A stretch of DNA of 64,000 nt. Origin: Paracyclopina nana. Taxonomy: Eukaryota; Arthropoda; Copepoda; Cyclopoida; Cyclopettidae. Positions 11,777 through 21,919 of the stretch are shown here, one piece after another. The notes below the pieces were generated by a model, which saw nothing but the letters and a program-made list of their open reading frames with translations, did not search any database and was not told the DNA's origin. Made by a program: the position numbers and the translations under genes. Where the stretch lies: contig JAGUCH010000007.1 in the NCBI GenBank assembly GCA_019096065.1, positions 7,078,215 through 7,142,214 of the forward strand, given 5' to 3'. Position 1 is the first letter of the stretch. Each line of letters opens with the position of its first letter.

Positions 11777-12840
11777 TTTCCCTTGAAAATGCTACTTTTC
11801 CAGCTGCTTTCTATTTGTGTGTTGGCTTCCAAAAGGCTTGCTGTCATCACAACTGCTAGAAATGATATTAAGAATTGCACTTGACTTTGATGTAATTATG
11901 CGTTTTCACGTTTTGCACAAAAGTGTTTGGCAAGTATCAAAACAAGGCAATATTGGTTCAGTTTTATACCTGTGGAGCCTTTCTATTCCATGTATGAATG
12001 TGACCATGTAAGCAAAGCTGTGGCTGCATTTTGGCTGAAAAGGGAAAGCCAATTTTTAAGTGACCCTTGTATTTGAAAGTGATAATTGCTCTCAATTGTA
12101 ACACACTTCTGAAGATTGATGACACTTTTTACGGTTTTTTGAGACAATACTCAAACACAAGTGTTTTAATAACCAACAAAAAGTTGTGAAATGAAGCCTT
12201 TTGCGTTTAAATGTCGAATGCTTACTGGATTATAATCTTGTAACCCCAACTTGTTGAAGAATGAGTAAGCAGGATTTTTATCGAAAACTTGAGCTGAATT
12301 TGAATGAAGAAGCAAGCTGGCTAAAAACTTGAGAAACAAAAGTATTCTTTACGGATAATTATTATAATAGTGCTTTTAATGTGCAGCAACTTGCTTGGTT
12401 GTAGAGGAATTCTCTAACATTTGAAGTTTGGAGGTCTAATTAGAGTGGAAAAAGTGTGTAAACTGTGGCGTCAAAAAGATAACAACTCTAATGTTTTCCT
12501 TCTATGTGCGGTAGATTTTGCAACGGCTTGAGGGCACTTATTAAGCATTGCGTAAATGTGCGAGGGCATCTTGCGAAAAAAGGACGAAAATGACGAATTG
12601 CCGTGGCAATATTACGAAGGGATTTCATTAAATTAATAGGGTTAATAGAGAAATCAATCTGTGATTATTATCTATTCATAAATGTAAACGCTATAAAAAC
12701 AAACGCAACCGTATAAAATAGCGCTAAGCAAATCGTGTAAAGAAAAAATCGAGTGGTAGCTTTGCGGGCTCAAGCTGAGTAATCTAAGTTATAAATACAG
12801 GAAGATAAGTTTTCTGATGGAACGAGCCTATGATTTTTAG
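11777..12840. other. Intergenic, nothing recognised
   Basis: AT-rich sequence with many stops in all frames. The first part should contain the promoter of the minus-strand paralog B. I see no RNA gene or repeat in it. Confidence 0.6.
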
Positions 12841-12849
12841 GCAAGAAAA

Positions 12850-13875
12850 TCCGCTCTATATAGATCATTACGATCTTCATGATCTTTGTGATCTATAAAT
12901 GGACATTTTTTGTTAATATTTAGATCACAGTGGTGGACGCGCTAGCAAAGCTGATCTATGTATGGACATTTTCTATTTACAGAAAACAGAGATTCATATT
13001 TATAGATCACATTTTGTTTATGATCTATAAGTGGACCTTTTGAGATCATTGAAGACTCTGCACATCTTTTTCAAAAGTCTAGGGGAAACTAAGGCTAGCT
13101 TGTTCACCTGCAATAATATATCAGCAAAATCACACGCAATATTTTGCTGATATTTGCAAATAACTGGTATTTATAAAATCATTTTTCAGATTTTGACTTT
13201 GGATTGGTCTATTGCTTTCAAAAGCCATCCAACACCAACATTAAAATTCTCAGTTTTTCAGTATTTCTCTCCAGTATTATGACTAAATAACAGCCATAAT
13301 ATGCTGGTGAAAAGGCCCTCAATTGATTTATTTGAAAAGGCAGACTATTCCTCTGTTGGCTCTGGTATGTTTTACTCATTTTATTTTATTCAGTTTGGTA
13401 AGAGAATAGGATACTTAGCCCTCAGGTTGATGTGAGTTGCAATCAAAAAGGAAGGAACTAGAAGCCAACAAATATTGTAAGAGATTGAAATTGCTCTTTG
13501 GCATTTTGTCTCCACCGCTGTTTTGAAAGAATGAGTTGATGAAAAATATAAGTAACACCATTTTGATTTCAGACAGAATAATTAAGCATTCTTCAATCAA
13601 GTCTTGTATTTTTAAATAAATCAATTTAGCTTACCCTAGGCTCAGTAAAAAGCTGCGTTTTCCGTGATCTTAAAAGGTCCAGTTACAGATCATAAACACT
13701 GATTGTGATCTACTTATGAATATCTGTTTTCTCTGACTAGAAAATATGCTAGCTAAGCTTATCTATATATCTACCACTGTGATCTATACATATCAACAAC
13801 AAATGTCAATTTACAGATCACAAAGATCAGTGATTTTTACTATCTTTATGATCTTTGGGATCTATTTATGGATGG
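12850..13875. mobile_element. Foldback-type / MITE-like DNA element with long inverted repeats
   Basis: The left arm (about 12,855-13,050) and right arm (about 13,665-13,870) are imperfect inverted repeats of roughly 190 bp. For example TTTGTGATCTATAAATGGAC on the left corresponds to TTTGTGATCTGTAAATTGAC on the reverse strand of the right arm. Both arms are themselves rich in GATC-containing short palindromes. The roughly 600-bp interior has no convincing gene; a 69-codon minus-strand stretch at 13,415-13,624 is short and low complexity. It has no transposase, so it is non-autonomous. Ends and target duplication were not resolved. Confidence 0.7.
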
Positions 13876-14302
13876 TGCCAAGAAAATCAGTTAGCGTACT
13901 CAGCTGTTATGTACCGAGATCGAGATGTACCCAAGCCCATAACAAACGAGCGCAAAATATAAGTGGCATTTACATCATCAGTGCTTTTGTGAATTTGACA
14001 TCATAATTATCAGGACTAGGAAATCAACCAGGATATCTAGGTCAACATTAAGTCCAAAATTGCAAAAAACTTCTGCTACACATAATAAAATATTTTGAAT
14101 AAAATGAGACAAATTGGAAAACTGAATTATGCATGAGAAAATCACTTTCCATCATATCAAACTAGTTTTTCAGAGTGTCTTTCAGTTTTCAATCTTGTCA
14201 TCAAAGTTGAGCTGCATGCTATGGAACAATTTCCACAATCCTCTTTACAAAACATCTTCTCTTGCTCTCTCAGTTAGAATATCAGTCCTCTATTTCAGTG
14301 AA

Positions 14303-14936
14303 ATGGAAAGCATCACTGTTGAGAGTTCAGCTTTTCAACCCAGATTCCATCTCCTTGATTTGGATGCAGTGGTGAAAATCCCCATTTTGGCCACTTTATC
14401 CATTGCTGGAGTCTTGAATGTCTTGCTGAGAGGCCATTATATCTATTTCATATTGCAATACACTCCAGACTACCAAATCAACACACTTTTAGCCTTTGAC
14501 CAGGTTCTAAGCATAATAATTTGTTTCCAGTATGTTCTTCTTATTATTTTTTCAGGTGAGTGTGGGCCTTGCTTCTCTGTTGGTATTTGGCTTCCAAATG
14601 ATCCCTCTCACACTGGGAGTGCCAGTCATGGATGCATTTGGAGGCTCCCTGATTCCCTGTGAAGTAGCCAAAGTAGCTGGAAGAATCTACTTTTGCATCA
14701 AATCTTGCAACGGGCTTGGATTGGCACTCTTCAGAGTCCTCCTCATCAAAATTGGCCACCTCAAAAAGGGAGACAGGAAAATCATAGGGTTCATGCTGAC
14801 AATTTGTCTGGTGACAAGTGTGGCATTTCACCTTGGATCTGAGCTCTCCAGCGTCCAAATTGGAGAGGGCTTCTGCACTGGAAGAACTTCAGCCATGAAT
14901 GAAATCATTGACGAATATCATTATGGCACCAATTAT
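14303..14936 (+). pseudogene. Multi-pass receptor-like gene, 5' part, interrupted by the LTR element
   Basis: Exon 1 CDS is 14303-14503, preceded by an acceptor-like TATTTCAG. A 52-bp intron (14504-14555) follows, then exon 2 from 14556 to 14936, where the LTR element begins. The predicted protein has hydrophobic segments such as IPILATLSIAGVLNVLL and VSVGLASLLVFGF, and KVAGRIYFCIKSCNGLGLA, spaced like a seven-helix receptor. The other half is at 39,650-40,094. If one copy of the 4-bp target duplication is dropped, exon 2 continues in frame across the insertion, and the whole gene would be 322 aa. I do not recognise the family; a divergent GPCR or chemoreceptor is the best guess. Confidence 0.7.
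14933..14936 (+). repeat. Target-site duplication TTAT, left
   Basis: TTAT directly precedes the left LTR (which starts TGGTGTAC) and is repeated at 39,646-39,649 directly after the right LTR (which ends CATCA). Confidence 0.8.
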
Positions 14937-15645
14937 TGGTGTACAATTCGTACTCTCTTCAGGAACCTAGGAAGGTTAAGCATCGGTCCCAAGTCCAGTA
15001 CTCATTCGCAACACCGGAGCTGCCAGGTCTCACGAGCCGCTATGCAGAGGCCGCAGCCTCACGTACACAGCTTCTGGCAAGGAACCTCTCGGCACGCTTA
15101 TGTACAGTTGACCAGTGGTTAAGGCTCGCCCTTTCACCCTGATCATTCCAGGGATCAGGACCTCGCTATGAGTTGAGCACTAATATACTTCATTAAGGTC
15201 TGATGGTATTTTCTATTCATTAGCTGGCACAACACAACATAACAGCTGCTTCTAATCAGAGCTCAAAACAATATATATGACAATAAAGTTTCTTCTCTGT
15301 GGCTGTCTCTTCAGTGCTGCACACGTCAAACTTGGCGAGGATCTTCAGGTTCCAGCTGCTGGCAGAGTTCACACCAGTCAACCTCTAGCTATAAGGTTGA
15401 CATGTTGCTTCTCTGAAGTCCCCTGAAGAACTCCCCTCTACCTCGCAATCCTGCCTTGTCCTCCCAAGGCTAACCTCCCTTCACCAGGTAGCTTCATCTT
15501 CCTTCCCATATTTCTGATGCAATTCAACAGGGAGGTTGCGAGGTTATGGTTGATATTTTTGCGTTGAATAGTCATCTTCTTCTTCCTTCTGTTTCTGTCA
15601 TCCCATTTCCATATCATAACGCCATGATGAACTTGTCGTCCATCA
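14937..15645 (-). repeat. LTR, left copy (3' LTR relative to gag-pol)
   Basis: 709 bp, starting TGGTGTACAATTCG and ending GTCCATCA on the plus strand. A palindromic TATATAT at about 15,271 could serve as a TATA box on either strand. Plus-strand AATAAA occurs at about 15,282. I could not fix the R/U5 borders. The sequence next to it inside the element gives at best a weak polypurine tract (minus strand, GGGCCGGGG). Confidence 0.9.
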
Positions 15646-15759
15646 TTACCCCGGCCCAAACTTTTTCAGCTTTTGTCATCATTTTATGAACTAAAATATG
15701 AAAAAAGGTGACTAGATTGCTCAATAGTAAATGATAAGTGATACAACAAAACTTTAGCT

Positions 15760-17663
15760 TTATACTAACGTAGCAGCTCCAAGTTTGTTTTTTGCACCCA
15801 TCAGTCCCATTTCCATGGGGTCCTTTTCATTGTCAAGGCGCCTGGCATTAACCCGCCGGCGCCCAGTTCTTGGTTCAACATAATCAGGCTCTCCACAGCA
15901 TCTGCGGATTAGTGCCCGACGTTTCCACACTAGGATGCAGACTAACAAAATTATAATAAAGCCTGAAAGTGTGCTTATAATTAGTATGATTTTCCAATGG
16001 TCAAACAAACCCAATGGCTCTTCCTCTGGAAACTTTGTAAAGAACTTCAAAATGTCACTTTCCCATGGGGAGTCTTCATACCCAGTACTATAACTTCCCA
16101 TCGTGACCAGGCAATGGCTCAGTACTTGGTACGAGCCAGGCACTAAAGTTATGGAATTCTTAAAGTCATTTAAGCAAGTCCTGTTTATAGAAGTGTCCTT
16201 GATGACGTTCAGGAACCCTCTGTACTCCTGGCAAGCCACTTCTTCCAATGTATTATCAGCCAGTGGGACCATGTTACACTCGGAAAAAGGGTCACCCAAA
16301 GCTAGGCCCAATAATAACTTGGCACACTGTTGGGCTCCGTATGGTATTGTAACATGCTTATTACCACACACAGTGACATTGGCATCATGCATATAGCAAT
16401 CTCCATAAATAGGTAGATCCTTAGTGACATAAGCCATATCTTTATATTTTGTTAAGAATGTGTCTGCTAACACTTGTCCATGAACACTTCTAGACACTAC
16501 TTTAAATGTCACTTCAGGTTCAGGATCCAGACTGTGGGAACTCATCATTCCCTGAGATACACTATCGCCCACCACTTCAGTATTAGTTAGTGGATCATAC
16601 ACACTATTTGTCACAGCTTGGTTCTCCAAATCACTAGCTATGTTAACTCGGGGCAGACTGAATCGCTTGTCAACCTGCCTAATGTTTCTAGCAAAGGTTA
16701 CTATTTGTTCCACCATCGCTAGCACTTCCTTGTAATCTCCGGGCAAGTAGCCGAGTTTTACAAATGCGTCACTAACCTTCGTAGCATGTGTACTGCCAAA
16801 CTAATATTATCCGGAATGACCAGAAGTTTGACTTTCTTCATCATTCCTTCAGTAAATTTTGTAGTGCGACCAGCTTCAGCAAGGTTATTAAGAGCGGTCA
16901 AAGCATGGTTGACCATACTTTTGGCCTTGGACAATTTATGGCTGATCCGGCCTTTATGATTAATGGCATATTTATGACGTACACAGATAGTTCCCACTGG
17001 GCTTGTGCCGTCAAAAAGATGTGACGAGGCCTCTACTAGTTTTTTATCAGTAAACTTCCCTGTTATGCATGGGAACCCAGGTTTGATGGAAGCTTTAGGA
17101 ACTTCTTTCCATGGAATTCTATCAAACTGAACACGTCCATCCAGTGAAACTGGAGAGTTCCCAATGAAACGAAACTTCAAGCAAAACGTGAAGGTAGTCG
17201 CAGTATTAGAATCTGCTGCTTGAGTCAAAAGTTCTAATGTTCTGTCCATGTCAACTTGGTTTTCCGGAATAAACGAGTTAAAATCAAGTCCTAGTGTTTT
17301 ACACTCCTCATCCAATTTCGTTGGGAGAGCCTTAACACCCACATATTCTCTATCTTGGTAGGTCACTACATCAGTGGGAGTCTGAGTTGTAGGAACCTCC
17401 TCCGTTAATCGTCCCACCCCATCCTCAAGCATATTCACCGAGTCACGGGTCTTTTCAAGGAGCTGGCGGAAATTACCAGTGTCAATGATCATAGCCTTTT
17501 TATCAGGCTTAGGATGATAAACCATGCGCACAGGGACCAAGGCATGCCCTTTGTGACATACCGGTCCATCTAATAGTGCGTTAGATGCAGCCCGGCTGTT
17601 GATTATGGGCACGGACAAAGTTAAAAGCACAAGCACCAACATTATTAACTCAGCGAATGTCAA
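15760..17663 (-). pseudogene. Env-like membrane glycoprotein, one frame break
   Basis: Two adjoining minus-strand frames, 17663-16758 and about 16746-15760, together look like one type I glycoprotein: signal peptide at the start (LVLVLLTLSVPIINS), Cys-bearing ectodomain with N-glycosylation motifs (NIS, NVT, NRT), a membrane anchor near 15,930-16,000 and a basic cytoplasmic tail of about 55 residues. The two frames differ by a single-base shift somewhere in 16,750-16,800, so the copy as read cannot make the full protein by simple translation. The break may be inactivation, sequencing error or recoding. It is placed just before the 3' LTR, the usual env position. I see no obvious multibasic cleavage site and cannot assign it to a known env lineage. 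Confidence 0.7.
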
Positions 17664-17909
17664 GTAAAAACTGACTAGGCCCCAGGCCTACGCCGCCTTT
17701 ATATGTACAACAGGTACTTGTTTCGGGCAAGGCAAGCGAGCCAGCCTTCCCCACCAAACATTTATTAGTATAGTCAGGTGCGCACAAGACCATATCTTAC
17801 TTTATAATACCGTATATCTCGAGTCTAACCTACTTAGAACCCGAGGTCCAATTAGCAAAGTAGATCAAAACTCATAATCCATATCTACAACAAAGTCAAA
17901 ATACAATGT

Positions 17910-19547
17910 TTAGAATTGGTCAACAAACTCATTTATCGCCGCTCCAAAGGACTTCAAGTCAGTTGATGATAGCGTCTCCATCTTGGCTACAATTAATTGG
18001 CCCAATCGAGCCTTTTCCTTGTCACCCTTGGTACGTTTCGCTTTTGGAGCTCCTTGTTTTATAGACATGGCCCCAGCAGATTGATTGGTCGCCGCCTCCA
18101 AGTAAGTGCGGGTACCTCGACGGTTTTTCTGTGGCCGATCCTGTATTTCAGCTACCTTCAGTGAGCGGGCCCCAGAGATGAAACGCATCGCTTGGGGGTT
18201 AGAGCGCTCTACTCTTTCCACAAACCTGCCTACCTCGCGAGGTAGCATGGCAGTCATGTCAACTTTGATATCGATTCTTCGTGGGGCTTGAGCAACCTCA
18301 TGCATAAGGCAAGACGGGGTTCCAACGTGCAATTGGAAGTAAGGTGAGCTCACATCCATAAAAAGCCTGGCATTGGCAAAAGACCTATCCAGAGTTGGCT
18401 TTAATTGAACAACGCCATGTTTAGCCAGATGCTTGGACACCACAACAGGTACCCTGGCACCGTCTCTTCCTTGGACATTGTAGACTGCGTAGCTAAGTGC
18501 AGAGGGACTTTGAATCGCAGCCCAATCCCTGACATTAGTGCGTCGATGATAGGTGTCATTGAACGCAGCCTCCTTTGGCAAATTGAAGACCGGGAGCGTC
18601 CCCAACATCAAGAAGACCACCACAAAATCTGGTAGCGGTCCTCCCTCGCTAACTGGCTTCAATTGTAACTCGAAAGTCTCAAAGTTACACACCTTTAATG
18701 GGCGGCGGAAGTCCGGTTGCTCCAGAACCTCGCCATTGCAGCGTACCGTGATATCAAAGGCTCTCTCACGGCTAACCATCGGAGTATTACTGATAGCCAC
18801 TTTTAACATGGCCTCGTTAAAGCCCCTCTGGACCAATTCTCGTACTGCCATTGCTTGACGGTTATACGTCTTGACGGTGTCCGGAAATGGGGGGCGGATC
18901 AAGTCCTGATACGCCACAGGATACCTCAGCCTCACAGCTTCATCCCCAAGGGGGAGCTCAACTATGCAAGGCCTCATCAATCTTGGGTCAGCACGGGCTA
19001 CCTCAACATTGTGAGTAGGTGCTAGTCCTTCATCATCCTGATCCATTTTTTCAGTCATAACTCTAGCATTTGGAGCCCGAGTCACAGTAGCAACTTCATG
19101 TTCTACATTCTCGTGGATAACCTGGTCACCAGAGTCCTTCCTTGAAGCCTCACCTCCCCTCACAAGTAAGGGAGGCCCCTCAGCCTCGTCAGCCTCATCA
19201 CCAGTTTGGGTATCAGCAAAGAGCGCCATCTGGTCTAATCTAGCACTTTCTTCGTCCCAAAACTGGGCATTAGCCCGGTATGCATCCTGATCAATGGTAC
19301 CAGGGGCCACACCCTCAGGTACCTCTTCCATAAGTAGAGCCTCATGTTCATGATCCTCCAGTTGCGGGATCATGACTACGTCAACCTTTCGGACTTCACC
19401 GTTCTTTTTCTGGTCCATCTCGTTTTCAGGCAAAGCTTCACCAAGTTTGGCAAGACTGGGGAGGGTGGTATCGGTAGCAGTGTTCATCATAGACTGGAAC
19501 CTGCTCATTTCCACCCCTTCTTTTATAGCTCTCAACCAGGTAACCAA
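17910..19547 (-). CDS. Accessory ORF of the LTR element, 545 aa, no known family
   Basis: Uninterrupted ORF. In-frame starts lie at 19547, 19508 and 19490. A minus-strand TATAAAA at 19527-19521 and an Inr-like CCAGTCT at 19497-19491 would put transcription start at about 19,495, so the ATG at 19490 or 19487 may be the one used, with a very short leader. Residues 20-170 are acidic and low complexity (Glu/Asp rich). Residues about 190-470 look folded, with phrases such as RRIDIKVDMTAMLPREVGRF. The C-terminus has a basic stretch (KQGAPKAKRTKGDKEKARL). There are no membrane segments. A nuclear or regulatory role, like the accessory proteins of complex retroviruses, is a guess from charge pattern and its own promoter. 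It lies between env and the insert and is divergent from the mucin-like gene. Confidence 0.75.
   Translation of the reverse strand: MVTWLRAIKEGVEMSRFQSMMNTATDTTLPSLAKLGEALPENEMDQKKNGEVRKVDVVMIPQLEDHEHEALLMEEVPEGVAPGTIDQDAYRANAQFWDEESARLDQMALFADTQTGDEADEAEGPPLLVRGGEASRKDSGDQVIHENVEHEVATVTRAPNARVMTEKMDQDDEGLAPTHNVEVARADPRLMRPCIVELPLGDEAVRLRYPVAYQDLIRPPFPDTVKTYNRQAMAVRELVQRGFNEAMLKVAISNTPMVSRERAFDITVRCNGEVLEQPDFRRPLKVCNFETFELQLKPVSEGGPLPDFVVVFLMLGTLPVFNLPKEAAFNDTYHRRTNVRDWAAIQSPSALSYAVYNVQGRDGARVPVVVSKHLAKHGVVQLKPTLDRSFANARLFMDVSSPYFQLHVGTPSCLMHEVAQAPRRIDIKVDMTAMLPREVGRFVERVERSNPQAMRFISGARSLKVAEIQDRPQKNRRGTRTYLEAATNQSAGAMSIKQGAPKAKRTKGDKEKARLGQLIVAKMETLSSTDLKSFGAAINEFVDQF
19491..19527 (-). promoter_or_regulatory. 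Internal promoter, minus strand (TATA + Inr)
   Basis: TATAAAA at 19527-19521 and CCAGTCT with the presumed +1 A at 19495 are 32 bp apart, the spacing expected of arthropod core promoters. It would drive the accessory ORF, and perhaps env, as a separate mRNA. Confidence 0.6.
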
Positions 19548-19732
19548 CAGCGCCTCACAGCGTTATTATTACCATAATTTCTCCAGCACGTTCATATTAT
19601 AGTGCGCAATTTTCTCGTTGCCGAGGTGAATCATTTCTCCCCGCTGAAATCGTTGCTCTTGTCTCCAAGATGCTGAGTCAACAAATTCCACTGCTCAAGT
19701 CTCGGTCTTGCAACATACGTCAAGCTCTCTTG

Positions 19733-19770
19733 CATAAAAGGCAATGCCCTGGTCAGCTTTCACGCAGTCT
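19733..19770 (+). promoter_or_regulatory. Internal promoter, plus strand (TATA + Inr)
   Basis: CATAAAAG at 19733-19740 and GCAGTCTT with +1 A at 19766 are 33 bp apart. The Inr heptamer CAGTCTT nearly repeats that of the divergent minus-strand promoter. The 200 bp between the two TATA boxes (19,530-19,730) would be a shared bidirectional control region. Confidence 0.6.
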
Positions 19771-19835
19771 TCAGCAGCATATCAACCCTTGAACTTATAA
19801 TAGCCCAACTTTACAGTTGTTTATATACATAAGTC

Positions 19836-20845
19836 ATGGGTTTCCTCCAGTTGCCCACCACCACTACGGCGGCTACAACTACAACAGCAATGACTAGCAC
19901 ATTGCCAACGACAGTTCGTCCCACTGCAAAGACCCTTGCAACCACCACTAGGTGGACCTTGCCCGAGTCTTGGACAAGAACTTCAACAATGGCGACTGCA
20001 GCACCCCCAACTAGGGTTACCACGGCCTCTACTAGTCCTCTCCCTGAGGTTGCAACCTCTATGGAGTCTGTTCCAAAGGATACCGCGGAGATCGACCCCT
20101 CTGTACCGTCATCCCGAAGTTTCTTCGAATTCGATCAGTACAGCGTTCAGGATTGGGTTGGCCTGGTAGCGGCCCTAGTGATCATTTTGGTGAGTCCAAT
20201 TATGACCATTGAATTTAAGCAAGGCTAGTCATTAATACTTTTCCTCGCCATCGTAGCTTCTTCTAATCATGGTCACATGCTTCTTGTACCGCCTGTACAA
20301 GAGGTGCAAGCGGTGCTGTCTATGCCGAGCCTGCGTTGAGAACGCAGAGGTCATTGACCAGGTTGAGCTGGAGCCTCTGGCCTTGCCATTGGCAAACCCC
20401 TCTTTCCCGGAACTTTACGAAACTATGAGTAGGAGACCGTTGCCTTCATTGCCATTGTCCAATTTTGATAACATGATCTTGGTACGTGGAGGCACGCCCC
20501 CTTACCATGTCTCCACCTTTTCACGCCCATCATTGAACGAGCCCATCTATGATGTGCTGCGGCCACTGGGACAAGTAAGTAATTGTTCGTTTCCTTAATG
20601 GGATCAAAGCTCAATGAAGATGTCTGCTCCATGCGTTTTGTGTACCTTAGATCCTCATCAGGTGCCTTTTTTTACAGGGGCAAACAGATGAAAGCCAACG
20701 CTCTAAGCGGAGAAGGAACAAAAGGCGCCGCAACCGGAGCCAGTTCTACGTCAATGTCCCGAGGACCACTGGGGCAGTGATCCAAGAACTACCAAACGAG
20801 GCCACCCACGCATTGTCAAGCACTGTAGCAGAGCCCACCAATTAG
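19836..20845 (+). CDS. Spliced mucin-like transmembrane protein encoded on the opposite strand of the LTR element
   Basis: Three exons join in phase with good borders: 19836-20189 (GTGAGT donor), 20257-20574 (GTAAGT donor) and 20678-20845 (stop TAG), giving 279 aa. Residues 1-100 are Thr/Ser/Pro/Ala rich (for example PTTTTAATTTTAM), a mucin-like, probably heavily O-glycosylated stalk. One membrane segment (GLVAALVIILLLLIMVTCFL) is created across the first splice. The cytoplasmic part has a Cys/Arg-rich juxtamembrane stretch (YKRCKRCCLC), tyrosine motifs YETM (YxxM type) and YDVL (YxxL type), a Pro-rich patch and a basic C-terminus (RSKRRRNKRRRN). There is no N-terminal signal peptide, so it either uses a signal-anchor, N-out topology or has a further 5' exon. 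Poly(A) signal AATAAA is at 21,005. A receptor or adaptor-like signalling role is inferred from the tail motifs. Confidence 0.75.
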
Positions 20846-21004
20846 TGATCCATGGCGACCTCATCAGACCTCGCGGGGCCCAATAGTCTTACACTTAGTC
20901 ATCCCACTCGTCAAGTGCAACTTTTCGGGTGGAAATTATTCATTTTATGCGGTCTGTTTTAGCACTATGTTATTGTTTTTATTTACATAAGCATTGACAG
21001 ATCC

Positions 21005-21010
21005 AATAAA
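21005..21010 (+). terminator. Poly(A) signal of the mucin-like gene
   Basis: AATAAA lies about 160 bp after the stop codon at 20,845, followed by a second AATAAAA near 21,014. Confidence 0.6.
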
Positions 21011-21180
21011 CTAATAAAAGCACTAATGCCCTAATAGTCATATATTCATAACACAAGTTCGATACCGCCAAGTGTGGTAGTTACATCAACCAAGAATGCC
21101 GGCATAGCAGTCAGGGCTGCTTTTATGAGCTAATGCAAGTGTTCCTTTTATTTTGGCACTTTTGGTTAACTTCTTACTCA

Positions 21181-21214
21181 TATAAGTGACAAATTACTTG
21201 GTAGCGCTACAGTT
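21181..21214 (+). promoter_or_regulatory. Promoter of the GC-rich mini-gene (TATA + Inr)
   Basis: TATAAG at 21181-21186 and ACAGTT with +1 A at 21211 are 30 bp apart. The first ATG (AAGATGG context) follows at 21230. Confidence 0.55.
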
Positions 21215-21229
21215 AGCATTCTTTCCAAG

Positions 21230-21563
21230 ATGGCCCCATTTTTGGATGGTTTTTTCGTAAGTGCAAACAGAAATCTTTAAATTCCAGTGCAATCTTATAC
21301 ATAAAACAACATTTTTATGTTTTACAGTCAAACGAACAAACAACAGCAGCAGCAGCAGCAACGGCTGCCCCCGCCCACCTTCCCGTCGAAGGGGGGCAGG
21401 CCGCGGCCGAGTCCGCGGTCCTGCTGCCCCAGGAGCCCGCAGGCCAGCTGGCGGGCCTTCAAGGCCAAACCTGCCAGGGGGATGGTGTTGTAAGTTCTTT
21501 TCATAACAGATTAGATCCCTTTAGCGATCTTCCTTTTCATTGCAGGCCGAAGAGATTCTCTAG
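21230..21563 (+). CDS. GC-rich mini-gene, 68 aa by splicing, possible readthrough
   Basis: Exon CDS 21230-21256, 21328-21489 and 21546-21563 join in phase; each intron is GTAAGT...CAG and AT-rich, while the exons are about 70% GC. The product is Ala/Gln/Gly rich (for example NEQTTAAAAATAAPAHLP) and ends at TAG (21561-21563). The same frame then stays open for another 70 codons to 21773, with hydrophobic and charged residues (YYGVVLPGLVWVNRAKPR). UAG readthrough, or use of the downstream frame, would double the protein. A third intron (about 21773-21831) and AATAAA at 21,914 complete the transcript. I recognise no family. A structured non-coding RNA is an alternative reading, but the phase-consistent splicing favours coding. 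Confidence 0.5.
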
Positions 21564-21913
21564 GGCATCGCCATAAACGTGGCAGCGGCGGCCACCTATT
21601 ATGGGGTGGTGCTCCCGGGCTTGGTCTGGGTCAACCGGGCCAAGCCCCGGGGGCTGTATCGGCTCGTCAGCCGAGTCTGGGCCGAGCCAGAGGAGCTCCC
21701 CCGGGTGACCCGCTGGGTCCTCGGCCTCCTCGGGATCCCCGAGACCGAGGACCCCCTCGAGGGCGTGGTGTAGTAAGTGTCCTTATCAGGATTAATGAAA
21801 TCACCCTTGACACTGTCTTTTATTTTTGCAGAACTGTCTGGTTTCGAGGAGGGGCGACAGGGCGCACCCCCGGCCCACCCTTCCGCCGGGCCCGGCCTCG
21901 CCTCCCTTCAGGC

Positions 21914-21919
21914 AATAAA
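21914..21919 (+). terminator. Poly(A) signal of the GC-rich mini-gene
   Basis: AATAAA after the last GC-rich exon, which starts at 21832 after a TTTTTGCAG acceptor. Confidence 0.6.

Noticed and set aside
14532-15122. Receptor frame continuing into the left LTR
   Set aside because: The last ~62 codons are LTR sequence; the real exon continues at 39,650.
15760-17663. Assignment of the env-like protein to baculovirus F, phlebovirus G or gB type
   Set aside because: No diagnostic fusion peptide, cleavage site or Cys pattern that I can identify by eye.
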